Below are positions 10,079 to 19,359 of a DNA stretch of 64,000 bases, piece after piece (position 1 is the first letter of the stretch; every line of letters starts with the position of its first letter). The DNA is from Nothopassalora personata (lineage: Eukaryota; Ascomycota; Dothideomycetes; Mycosphaerellales; Mycosphaerellaceae). The notes beneath the pieces are model-generated. The model did no database searches, was not told where the DNA came from, and worked only from the letters and a program-made list of their open reading frames with translations. Where the stretch lies: positions 4,650,001 through 4,714,000 of the forward strand of contig CM066288.1 in the NCBI GenBank assembly GCA_033816765.1, read 5' to 3'. The translations under genes were made by a program, and so were the position numbers.

Positions 10079-13000
10079 ATGAGCAAACAGCAAGCCACTG
10101 ACACGTCACCGCCACCGAAGACATACTCCGAGTCTACCATCCTCACGCCTTCCTCAACACCCTCGGACACCTCTCAGCGGACTACGCCAGTGCTGATCAC
10201 GTCCTACCGGACGAAATACCACAAGAAGATGGACGAGAAGTCGCAGGATCAAACTGAGACGGTTGACATTGCACAGCCGGAGCAGACGACCACGACAACA
10301 GTACAGATCGAGGAGCCTGCCAAGCTCACCCGGAAAAAGAGCAAATGCCACAAGACGAAGCACAAAAAGAAGTCGAAGGCGGTTAAGAAGTCGCATAACC
10401 GCAAGGCTGCACGTGATGATTCAGATTCGGACTCGGACTCGAATGACGGTTCTGCATCAGAGTCCGATTCGGAATCGAACGACAGCAGTTCTGAAGAGGA
10501 GCTGCGTAAAAAAAGGGCTAAGGCCAAACAGTTGAGCAAGGCCAAAGAGAAGAAGAAGAGCAGGAAGAGCAGGAAGCACGACTTGGACAGTGACAACGAT
10601 CATTCAGCCAGTGATGACAGTGATGATTCCTCGGATGACGATGCTGCCAAGAAAAAGAAGAAGACCAAGAAGGCCAAAAAGGCTGCCGAGTCAGACTCGG
10701 AGGATGCGCTGACTGATGCAGATGACGAGAGGGATGTGACAGCGCTCGAGGCGCAAGTTCGAGAGCTCATGGGCAAGATCGCAGAGCTTCGCACGGCACC
10801 GAAGACAACCAAGTCGAAGCGTAGACGATCAAGTATCAAGTCAGCAAAGTCAACGAGATCCAAGTCGAAGTGTAAGAAAGTCGATTCATTGGAGTTCAAG
10901 CGTGTGGATCAGCTATGGGACTCGACCATCCACAACTACAAGCTCAAAGAAAGTGCTGAGGATGACGAGGGCGAGTTCGCGGAATTCGCCTTTCTGGTTC
11001 GGAGACGATTCGATTGGGAGAACAAGTATCAAAGCACAGTGATCGACGTCAAGTCGAAGCAGCTTCGAGCTGTTCTTGCTGTGGTTATGAAAGAATGCAA
11101 GAGTGTCAGTCTGGAAGCCGAGGAACCCTCCATTGACCCAAACCTTCTGTTCCTGTACCTGGAGGATTTGAGAACTTACTACAAGAAGACACTCAAGTCC
11201 AAGATCAGGGCCGAAAAAAAGAAAAAGGCAATAAAGAAGCTCGAGCAGCAGAGGTCGCTCTGCAAGCTTTTGGTCAACCACATTGACGAAGACTATGCCG
11301 AAACAAAGAAGACTCTCTACCCTCTTCTCGAAGCGGGGAACATCACTTTTGATCTCCTGTGGGCGCTATTCACACCAAACGACATCGCGATCACTTCTTG
11401 CTACGGCTCTTGGGACGAGCCTCGATGCTTCAAGGTCGACTACGCCATGAAGTATCAGACCATGACCCGTGGCGAATGGTACTGCATTGAAGGCAAGTAC
11501 ATGGAGTACGATGGCAAGGGTTTCGGTTTCGGTGAATTTGAGGTCGACATCGAGGCCTTCAAAGGTCCACGCAAGATCACCAGTCTTGCGTCGTTCCCAC
11601 TAAAGTATCACAAGGATCCCGAAGGCGTCAAGAAGGAGATCGTCGCGCGTGGACAACGCTTCGTTGAGATGGAGGGCATGGAGTACAAGTTCCACAAAGG
11701 TCTCGCATTCATGAAGAAGAAGAAGCAGGTCTTGAAGATCAACATTAATGGTCGCATCATGATCGACCCTGCCACCTTCAGGAGAGTCAATCCGAACTAC
11801 CCAATCTCGCTCATCAAGCCAAAGGAGGCTGATGCGCTCTTCAGCGACAGCGAAGCTGACGACGATTGCACATGCTGTGGCGACGATTCGGACAACGAAG
11901 ATGCATTGGGCGGCAACGAAGAGAAATTGGAGAACGATGACGCTCATGACTCGAAGTCACCCAAGTACAAGTACAAGTGGGTTGAAGACGATCGTGGCGA
12001 CCCTCACTTCGTCGCCGTGGAAGTGGACGAGAATGGCGAGCCTGTCCGCAATGAGTCTCTCGACAAGCTCGAGAATTCCGACTTGAAGAAGCGATCGTAC
12101 ACTTCAGAACAGCTTCTTCTCACCTCGCCGGTCGTGCTAGGCTTCGCATTCTCGGAGAAGCTGTGGTTGGAGTTCTCACTTTCAGGCGTCCACGAGATCA
12201 CCTGGAACAATGATGCATTTGAATCATTGGTGCTTGAAGGCGACAAGAAGAGCACAGTCCGTGCCCTCGTGGAAAGCCATAAGTTCCACGCCGCGCACAC
12301 TATCGACGACGTGGTGCAGGGTAAGGGCAGAGGTCTCGTCTTCGTCCTCCACGGTCCGCCTGGAACGGGCAAGACTCTCACTGCAGAAGGTATATCAGAA
12401 CTTCTCAGATGTCCGCTATACATTGTCTCAGCCGGGGAGCTTGGCACAGATCCAGCCCGTCTCGAGCAAGAGCTTCAGAAGATCCTCGACATTGCGCACT
12501 CATGGGGTGCACTTCTCCTCCTCGACGAAGCAGACGTCTTCCTCGAGAAACGAGAGGTCCACGATATCCACCGCAACGCTCTCGTCTCGATCTTCCTGCG
12601 CCTTCTTGAGTACTTCCAAGGGATCCTCTTCCTCACCACAAACCGCGTGGAGACTTTCGACGATGCCTTCCAGTCTCGTATCCACGTCGCTCTCCGCTAC
12701 GAGGAGCTTACACCTAAGGCGAAGAAGGAAGTCTGGAAGAACTTCATCAACAAGGTCCGACGACAGGAGGGTGCTCAAGTTGCAGACTTCTCCGAGGAGG
12801 ACTTTACGATTCTCTCTCGACACCGCATCAACGGCCGGCAGATCAAGAATATGGTCCGAACTGCGCAGGCGTTGGCCCTCAACGAGAGAGTCAAGTTGAC
12901 CATGTCGCACATCCGCCGTGTCCTTGATGTGGCGGAGACTTTCGATCGAGATCTTAAGGGTGGAACTGGGTACATTGATGCTATGAGGAGCTACACATAG
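10079..13000 (+). CDS. Fungal AAA+ ATPase with acidic/lysine-rich N-terminus, 973 aa
   Basis: The first ATG of a single long frame is at 10079. Residues 40-280 are low complexity, with alternating KKKKTKK-type basic runs and DSDSDSDS-type acidic-serine runs. Residues about 290-570 match the conserved N-terminal module of fungal AAA proteins (DUF7025 type, from memory), including GSWDEPRCFKVDY. The AAA core has Walker A HGPPGTGKT near residue 759, Walker B LLLLDEAD near 812, a sensor-1 FLTTNR and a downstream SRIHVALRY arginine region. Family members are common in filamentous fungi and mostly uncharacterised; a remodelling role in nucleus or cytosol is inference. The charged N-terminal region suggests nuclear or nucleolar targeting. 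Confidence 0.9.
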   Translation: MSKQQATDTSPPPKTYSESTILTPSSTPSDTSQRTTPVLITSYRTKYHKKMDEKSQDQTETVDIAQPEQTTTTTVQIEEPAKLTRKKSKCHKTKHKKKSKAVKKSHNRKAARDDSDSDSDSNDGSASESDSESNDSSSEEELRKKRAKAKQLSKAKEKKKSRKSRKHDLDSDNDHSASDDSDDSSDDDAAKKKKKTKKAKKAAESDSEDALTDADDERDVTALEAQVRELMGKIAELRTAPKTTKSKRRRSSIKSAKSTRSKSKCKKVDSLEFKRVDQLWDSTIHNYKLKESAEDDEGEFAEFAFLVRRRFDWENKYQSTVIDVKSKQLRAVLAVVMKECKSVSLEAEEPSIDPNLLFLYLEDLRTYYKKTLKSKIRAEKKKKAIKKLEQQRSLCKLLVNHIDEDYAETKKTLYPLLEAGNITFDLLWALFTPNDIAITSCYGSWDEPRCFKVDYAMKYQTMTRGEWYCIEGKYMEYDGKGFGFGEFEVDIEAFKGPRKITSLASFPLKYHKDPEGVKKEIVARGQRFVEMEGMEYKFHKGLAFMKKKKQVLKININGRIMIDPATFRRVNPNYPISLIKPKEADALFSDSEADDDCTCCGDDSDNEDALGGNEEKLENDDAHDSKSPKYKYKWVEDDRGDPHFVAVEVDENGEPVRNESLDKLENSDLKKRSYTSEQLLLTSPVVLGFAFSEKLWLEFSLSGVHEITWNNDAFESLVLEGDKKSTVRALVESHKFHAAHTIDDVVQGKGRGLVFVLHGPPGTGKTLTAEGISELLRCPLYIVSAGELGTDPARLEQELQKILDIAHSWGALLLLDEADVFLEKREVHDIHRNALVSIFLRLLEYFQGILFLTTNRVETFDDAFQSRIHVALRYEELTPKAKKEVWKNFINKVRRQEGAQVADFSEEDFTILSRHRINGRQIKNMVRTAQALALNERVKLTMSHIRRVLDVAETFDRDLKGGTGYIDAMRSYT

Positions 13001-13277
13001 GGCTTTCGATGATGAGTGCGACAGACGCGAGACACGAAGCGTGAAATTCAAAGATGTGCTTTCGAGGCATGGCGTTCGGGTCGACAATCTCCGCTTTATT
13101 TTCGGGACTGGCTTGGACAGGACAGAGTGGGCATTCTGGATACCGTGGGAGCTAAGAACGGCTGGTTCCGGCTTGCACATAGTATAAAGCATCACGGAAT
13201 GGAGGAGCATCTCGATGAAGATAATTGGTTCTGTGCTTTCCCATGCTGACTTCCCATACAGTCTCCCTCATGGATGT

Positions 13278-13934
13278 CTACTCATGACTTTGCGTGGCAA
13301 CACCTAATGATCTGACATTAGCAAAAAGCTCCAACACTGCCAACACAGGCACTATCAACTCACTGTTCGGCCCCGGCACTCCAGGCGTAGGGTCGGAATT
13401 CTTCGAATCCGCATACCCGATCCCGATCCCCACGGCCAAACCCATCCCCAACGCCAACACCATCATAATCCAGAACGCCCGCGACCTCTTCCACTCGCTT
13501 AGCTGTCGTGGCGCATTCCTCTCGGACCTCCTATGTGGAATCCTGGACGGCTTGAGGCTGGGATGTAAAGATGCTTTTGAGGCCTTTTTGCCCGGGAGGT
13601 AGACTGATGTGGGCCGGCAGAAGTTCAAGACTTCCGGGGCGTCGCTGTCGCGGCGGATGGAGCGTTGGGTGTTGTGGTTGGTGGCAGCGTCGGTTGTGTT
13701 TGTGGTGGTTCGGTTCAGATTCAAGGAGAGGGCGGAGACGGTGGAGATGCTGGAGGCGGTGTGGTCGTCTTTTTCCTGGTTGGAGTGGGCTAATGGAATT
13801 TCTTCATCCTTCGGAATGAGGTTGTCCGTGGTTGTCGTGGTGGTCATCATGTTGCTGCGAAACGAGTGCGAGGGTCGGGGGAAGGGTAGCGCCATGGGTT
13901 GTCGGAGTCTGCTTCGTGGGTTGGGACATGCCAT
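13278..13934 (-). CDS. Hypothetical single-pass membrane protein, about 218 aa
   Basis: The frame encodes a Thr/Ser/Asn-rich N-terminal half, a basic stretch (SRIPHRRSERNAPRQ), then one strong transmembrane helix AFWIMMVLALGMGLAVGIGI with glycine-zipper spacing, and a short tail. No family recognised. The start is uncertain: ATGs at codons 1, 14 and 29 are all possible. It converges with the AAA ATPase gene. The opposite strand is also open here but looks like an antisense shadow, with long poly-Val runs facing poly-Thr codons. Confidence 0.45.
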   Translation of the reverse strand: MACPNPRSRLRQPMALPFPRPSHSFRSNMMTTTTTTDNLIPKDEEIPLAHSNQEKDDHTASSISTVSALSLNLNRTTTNTTDAATNHNTQRSIRRDSDAPEVLNFCRPTSVYLPGKKASKASLHPSLKPSRIPHRRSERNAPRQLSEWKRSRAFWIMMVLALGMGLAVGIGIGYADSKNSDPTPGVPGPNSELIVPVLAVLELFANVRSLGVATQSHE

Positions 13935-14343
13935 GCTTTAACACTGCTTGCGCTGCTAGATTGGCGCAAGCATGGACTTCCTATTTTGGTGAACATCGTG
14001 AACTATAGGGAAAGTCATGATCGCCATGGTGCAGGCGATGTGGCCTACAAGCTTTCGGCTATGGCTTTTATCTCTACTTCACCTATACCTGTGCCTCCGA
14101 GAGGTCTATTCGTTGCAGAGAGAGGTATGGTATGCCCGCGTGACACATCGTTCAGATTTTTTCTTGCATGTACTAGGTTTGCCTCCGTATATGGTGCTTG
14201 TCGTTGCTACGTCGTTTCCACCCAGCGCAGTGTGGTGCTTCCTTCCCGGTCGCGCATCTCCACAATCAAAGTGACCACGAGTCGGTAACATATGGTAAAC
14301 GATCGTGTGCTATGGGAACGTCTGCGCCCGTCATTGTTTCAGA

Positions 14344-14550
14344 ATGCAACGTCTTCACGCAGCGTTCGCAATGCTTTGCAGAATCGCCAATCTGAGTCAG
14401 TGCTTCCAACGTCGCGTTCTAGCAGTGCGACGCGAGAAGTCATTTACGTGGATCCCATGTCAACTGTGAGGAACGGCTGAACGACATTTGAAGTAGTTGA
14501 CATGGACAGAGATCATATCTCTCGGCGCGGCCCGCTCCTAAAGTGCCTTG
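14344..14550 (+). repeat. Diverged duplicated upstream block, copy A
   Basis: This segment aligns with 15957-16185. Shared anchors are GAATGYAACGTC near the left end, a GTGGATCCCATGTC / TTGGATTCCATGTC pair in the middle, and a 20-base core CTCGGCGCGGCCCGCTCCYA at the right. Several differences are C/T transitions. Copy A fronts the decayed cysteine-rich peptide candidate. Confidence 0.6.
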
Positions 14551-15039
14551 TTGAGTAAACATGACCATTCGCTGCTAAGTACCTTCTGCACGTACGCCAG
14601 ACGCTCCAAGTCGTCTTAATGGAACCACGGCCGATGTCAATGATCTATTTCTCTCCTAGCATCAAGCATAGCCGGATGACGCGTTCTAGATTGTAGCGAA
14701 TGCATCCTTCCAACAAATCAACCCCGTTGTCATGGATCATATATCTTTCCTTGTAATCTCACTATGGAGAGGCTGTCAACCAGCTCACCAAACAGTATTG
14801 TGTGCTCCAAGTCTGGTCGCTGGGAGGCATGAGTCCGCAAGGCTGGTGCCAAGGCTGGCTCATGATCCCTATCCAGATCAAGCACAACGACAGCAGCACT
14901 CTATTTGCCAATGAGGCATGATTTTGATCGCCGATGGGACGTGCTAAGTCGCCGCGGACAATGGATGTATGATGGCGGTATAAAGCTTGCCAATGCCCGG
15001 CTTCGCCTCTGTCTCGCAGTCAACTTCCTCAAGCAACAC

Positions 15040-15392
15040 ACCAAGAAGTCCCTTTCTGTCTGCTTCACGCTTCTCTTCGCCAGCTTCACTGCTGCTCAAC
15101 AAGTGCAACTGCATCGAGCTACTCCGGAAGCACAATGGCTGAATGCGACTTCACAGGGCCTTTGTGTGCTCGGGCCGACGAGCGGCGAGTGTCGCTGGGG
15201 CCAAGATGGTGTGCAAGCCTGCGCAAAGGGAAGCAGATCCTGATGATATTTCGACAAAGCTCAATGATATACCGAGGGATGCTACAGGACAATATATGTT
15301 GGCGATTGGGTGATCCGTGCACCGTCAATGGCAGAGGCGAGAAGGAGCTCTGCTGTAATAATAGAATGCCTGGATCTGTGGACTGCCATTGA
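15040..15392 (+). pseudogene. Decayed small cysteine-rich secreted protein candidate
   Basis: After a TATA-like GGTATAAAGC near 14976 and a short leader, the frame reads KKSLSVCFTLLFASFTAAQQ, a good signal peptide, but without an ATG at its front. The upstream in-frame ATG at 14905 would place 46 residues before the signal. A possible 68-nt intron (15209-15276, GTGTGC...CCGAG) joins CRWGQD to MLQDNICW. The tail DPCTVNGRGEKELCCNN gives a C...C...CC...C pattern, with about seven cysteines after the signal, like small secreted effectors or knottin-type peptides. I infer a start-codon loss. No known family is recognised, and the splice donor is weak. Confidence 0.35.
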
Positions 15393-15956
15393 TACATGAG
15401 AAGCAGAATGGATGCTACGAAATGCCAGCCGTGCCAATCGCACTGCAGTCATGGTAATTCCTCGATCCAGGGCATGCATTAAGCAGTTCTCCCTTTACGC
15501 ACTTAACAAGAAGACCACTTACACCTAAGAAAACGACCATACCATGAGCTGCTGGCAAGCTGCATTCCTGCTCGTGGCGCAAGTCTCGATCTTCTAAAGA
15601 CTCATGCAGATGATTGCAGTCTTCGAAGCAATATTTCCGTTCGGTGCCGCACCATCTATTTCATTCGGGACTTGTATCTTTGATAGCCACAGATCTTCGC
15701 CCACATTATTGGCAAGATCCGATCAACCCAAGATCCTGGCTCTTGGCATGATTGGGTTGCCATTGTCCAAGTTCAAGAATGGAAGCTCAGGGCGTTTGAA
15801 ACCGTTCATGTAGCTTGAGAATCTATAGCCTGGAGGAGGGATATGCTGCCGGTAGGACGCATGGCAAACATGAGTGTGAAATTGGTATTGCCCTGGTCTT
15901 CGTGGCCCCTGATCCTCAGTGGCGCTGTCATCTTGAGAGGGAGTTTGTCTAAGGAT
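15393..15956. other. Intergenic region before the GH92 upstream block
   Basis: No gene is supported. A very short frame starting MSCWQAAFLLVAQV at 15543 ends after 17 codons and could be another decayed signal peptide. A minus-strand open stretch between 15723 and 15950 has no recognisable domain. Confidence 0.4.
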
Positions 15957-16185
15957 GAATGTTACGAATGTAACGTCATCACGGAGACTCCAGGTGCTCT
16001 GCAGAACTGCCGTTATTGAAAAGTCCAGTTTCGACTTCACGTTCTCCCAGCTCGACGTGAGAACTATTTGACTTGGATTCCATGTCGAAATGTGAGCAAA
16101 GATGAGAGAAAGTTGGCAGTGATCGAACCAGATCTTAAGATCCAGTCCATTCTCGGCGCGGCCCGCTCCCAAAGCGCTTCTTCGG
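15957..16185 (+). repeat. Diverged duplicated upstream block, copy B
   Basis: Partner of 14344-14550, in the same orientation. It sits about 390 bp upstream of the GH92 start, so it is probably part of that promoter. Comparison of both copies shows mixed substitutions with many transitions. Confidence 0.6.
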
Positions 16186-16576
16186 TACCTGGAGGTGAGA
16201 CTTCCTCTCCTCTCCCCTTCTAGATCAACCTTTCACTGACCCAACCTCAGATGCCATTAAGCTCACAACGTCAAGCAACCGATGTGACAGTAGAGAGATG
16301 ACCATCTCTGCGGCGTTCGTGGAGCACTGTAAGCTTGGTCGCCTTCGCACCGCGTCACATTGCAATCTAGACCTCTGAACCAACGATGCAGATCCCGCCT
16401 CGGTTCAGCTCCACCAGTCGAAGCCACAAAGACAATAACAAGCGACTTGGCATCCATGGCTCGGGATGCCTAACCTCAAATGAGAAGTGGGCACGTATTT
16501 GTCTTTCCTGTCTTCCACTTCCACTTCAATGTTATCTCGTTATGGACTTCTCCATCTACAGGCGGTGCGCTGAGTA

Positions 16577-19125
16577 ATGGCAAGCTTTCAATCTTACAAA
16601 CTGCTGGAGAACGGAGAACCGGCGCCGGAGGATGAGGGTGACCTTCCGCTCGAACAGGTCACAGCAAGCAAGGGCAAACGGCGGTTGGTGGAGTCGACAC
16701 AGACTATCAGGGGTCTGCTTGAATATGGCTGCCAAAGGACGGAAGAACTTAGTCAGCGACTGCCTGCGCGACTCAAGCCCTTCTGCAATCTCTGGACTTC
16801 TCTGGTTGTTGTCGGAATCATGCTCTTAGTCGTTATATTCCTTTTGGTGGTCAACGGCTTCGGTGAATCGTATGCACAGGAAGATGTCTTACAGCATATT
16901 GACCCACGCATTGGCACAGGCCTGGTGGCCATGTGTTCGCTGGCCCGACTTTGCCCTTCGGCATGGCGAAGCCAGTGGCAGATGTGGCAGGAGAGCATAT
17001 GGGAGGCTTTGCCTCCGATCGAACTCCAATTATGGGATTCTCTCACCTTCATGATTCGGGAACAGGAGGAAGCCCTAGCATGGGCAACTTCCCGATCTTT
17101 CTCCATCCAAACTGTCCGAACGTGACTGCATGTAAATTCAGCAAAGGTGTTCGAGACACGCACTACATCCCAGAGTCTGTCGCTGCGAGGGTCGGATACT
17201 TCTCCATCGAGCTTGAGTCTGGATTCCGTGCAGAAATAGCTGCGTCTGATCGTGCGGCATTATACAAATTCTCTTTCACCAACGCAACAGAGCTGAACCC
17301 AATTATCTTATCCGATGGCTCAGACCTGCCCGGATCGAATGGACCCCGAAGCTTGTGGGTCAACCCAGAGACGGGACGCATCACTGCATCAGGTCAATTC
17401 AATCCTTCCTTCGGCCAAGGCAACTACAAGACCTACATGTGCACCGACTTCAAAAGTGCCAAGGTGCAGGATGTCGGAAGCTTCAACTACTCTGCTGTCT
17501 TGCCTGGAGTCGCTGCAGCGGTCTCAGCGAACCAGTTCTACGCAGCTCGGCTGGGAGTATATACACGATTCACGGAAGTCAAGCCTGAAGACACAATCTA
17601 TGCCCGCGTTGGACTTTCGTGGCTGAGTGTGGAGCGTGCATGCGAAAACGCTGAGCGCGAGATCAAGGACTGGAACTTTGACCGCCTGGTCAAAGAATCG
17701 GAGAAAGCATGGCTTAAGAAGCTTTCACCGATCTCGCTAGACTCCACCGGTGTCGACAAGAGCCATCTACGCAACTTCTGGAGTGGTGTGTATCGAGCTT
17801 TTATCAATCCACAGGACTACACTGGTGAGAATCAGCTATGGAACTCAACCGAGCCATACTACGACAGCTGGTACTGCATCTGGGATACTTTCAGAGGCGT
17901 ACACCCGTTCTATATGCTCGTCGATACTGTATCCCAATCGCGAATGGTACGCTCTCTCATCGATATCTACAAACACCTTGGCTGGCTACCGGACTGTCGG
18001 ATGTCGTTCTGCAAAGGTCTAACTCAGGGAGGGTCTAATGCAGACGTCATCATAGTCGATTCGTATGTGAAGAAGCTGAAGGGTGTCAACTGGGATGATG
18101 CATATGCCGCGATTATCAAGGACGCCGAAGAGCAGCCCAAGAACTGGGACATTGAAGGGCGTGGCGGGCTTGACAGCTGGAAGAAGCTTGGCTACATCCC
18201 TTACAAGGATTCGTCATCTGGTGGCTTGCGCACTCGCTCTGTATCCAGGACCTATGAGTATGCTTACAACGACTTCTGCATCGCGGAGATGGCCAATGCG
18301 ACCAACAGACAGGACGACTACCAAAAGTACACCGGACGAGCAGAAAATTGGAAGAACCTCATCGACTGGGACTTGGAATCAATGGGCTTCAAAGGCTTCC
18401 CTCAACCACGACTAGCGAACAGCACCTTCGTCTTCCAAAACGCCACCCTCTGCTCTCACCTCAACAACTTCGACGGCTGCTACCTCAATCCCAGCGGTCA
18501 CGAAACCTACGAAGGCAGCCCATGGCTTTATCTCTTCTACGTACCTCACGACATGGCCGGCCTCGTGAAGTCCCTCGGTGGTCGTGAACGCTACCTCGAG
18601 CGTCTCCACAAACTCCACAACAGCGGAGTTCTCTACATGGGCGACGAACAAGCCTTCCTAACGGCCTTCCTCTACCACTACGGTGGCCGTCCCGGCCTCT
18701 CCGCAAAGGAAACTCACCGCTACATCCCCAGCATGTTCAACGACACAATCGAAGGGATCCCCGGCAACGATGACAGCGGCGCAATGGGGACGTTCGTCTT
18801 CTTTAGCATGCTCGGAATTTTTCCGAACGCAGGGCAAAGCGTGTACTTCATTATCCCTCCTTTCTTTCCGAGTGTTAGTATCAACAATCCGCAAACGGGG
18901 AAGACGGCGACGATCAGGAATGTCAATTTCGATCCGACTTATGAGAAAGTGTACATCCAGAGTGCGAGGTTGAATGGTAGGGATTATAGAAAGAACTGGA
19001 TCGATCATAGCTTCTTCTTGGAGGGAGGCACGTTGGAGTTGGTTTTGGGGACGGAGGAGAGTGAGTGGGGCACGAGGGATGAGGATTTGCCGCCTAGTAT
19101 ATCGACAGGATTGTTTTTGGGTTGA
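16577..19125 (+). CDS. GH92 alpha-mannosidase-like enzyme, with a one-base frame break
   Basis: The first 115 codons encode a cytoplasmic stretch, a signal-anchor helix (LVVVGIMLLVVIFLLVV) and VLQHIDPRIGTG. The GH92 domain then continues in another frame from GGHVFAGPTLPFGMA. In the family these motifs are contiguous (IGT-x-GGHVF), so about one base is missing near 16930; with it, the product would be about 849 aa. Downstream family motifs include GFSHLHDSGTGG, WYCIWDTFRGVHPFY and EGIPGNDDSGAMG, and the frame is open to the end. GH92 enzymes are calcium-dependent exo-mannosidases acting on N-glycans or mannans. The signal anchor suggests an ER/Golgi or surface location. It is either a recent pseudogene or an assembly error. 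Confidence 0.88.
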
Positions 19126-19359
19126 CAGGACAGTGTATTGCGATCGTATTGTTCGAGAAATATAAGCTTGTAGTGTGTTGTGCCGAACGCACCTGTATAA
19201 AACATGCAGCTAGAGGACGTCCTAATCCTCAAAGTGAAAGGCGATCATCTGCATCTTTGCGTGCTATATATGTGAGCTCCAACTGGCCCGATCACATTGA
19301 TGTTAGCAAGCAATATGTGAGCTTTACTTGAAGGCGTGGAAGCGGAGCCAGCTCCTGAC

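Noticed and set aside
13609..13941. Plus-strand open frame with hydrophobic Val runs
   Set aside because: It is antisense to the Thr-rich membrane protein; poly-Val is the reverse reading of its Thr and Asp codons, and it has no own start context.
15723..16172. Minus-strand open frame upstream of GH92
   Set aside because: It overlaps the duplicated upstream block and has no family motif; conservation of the block is nucleotide-like with indels.
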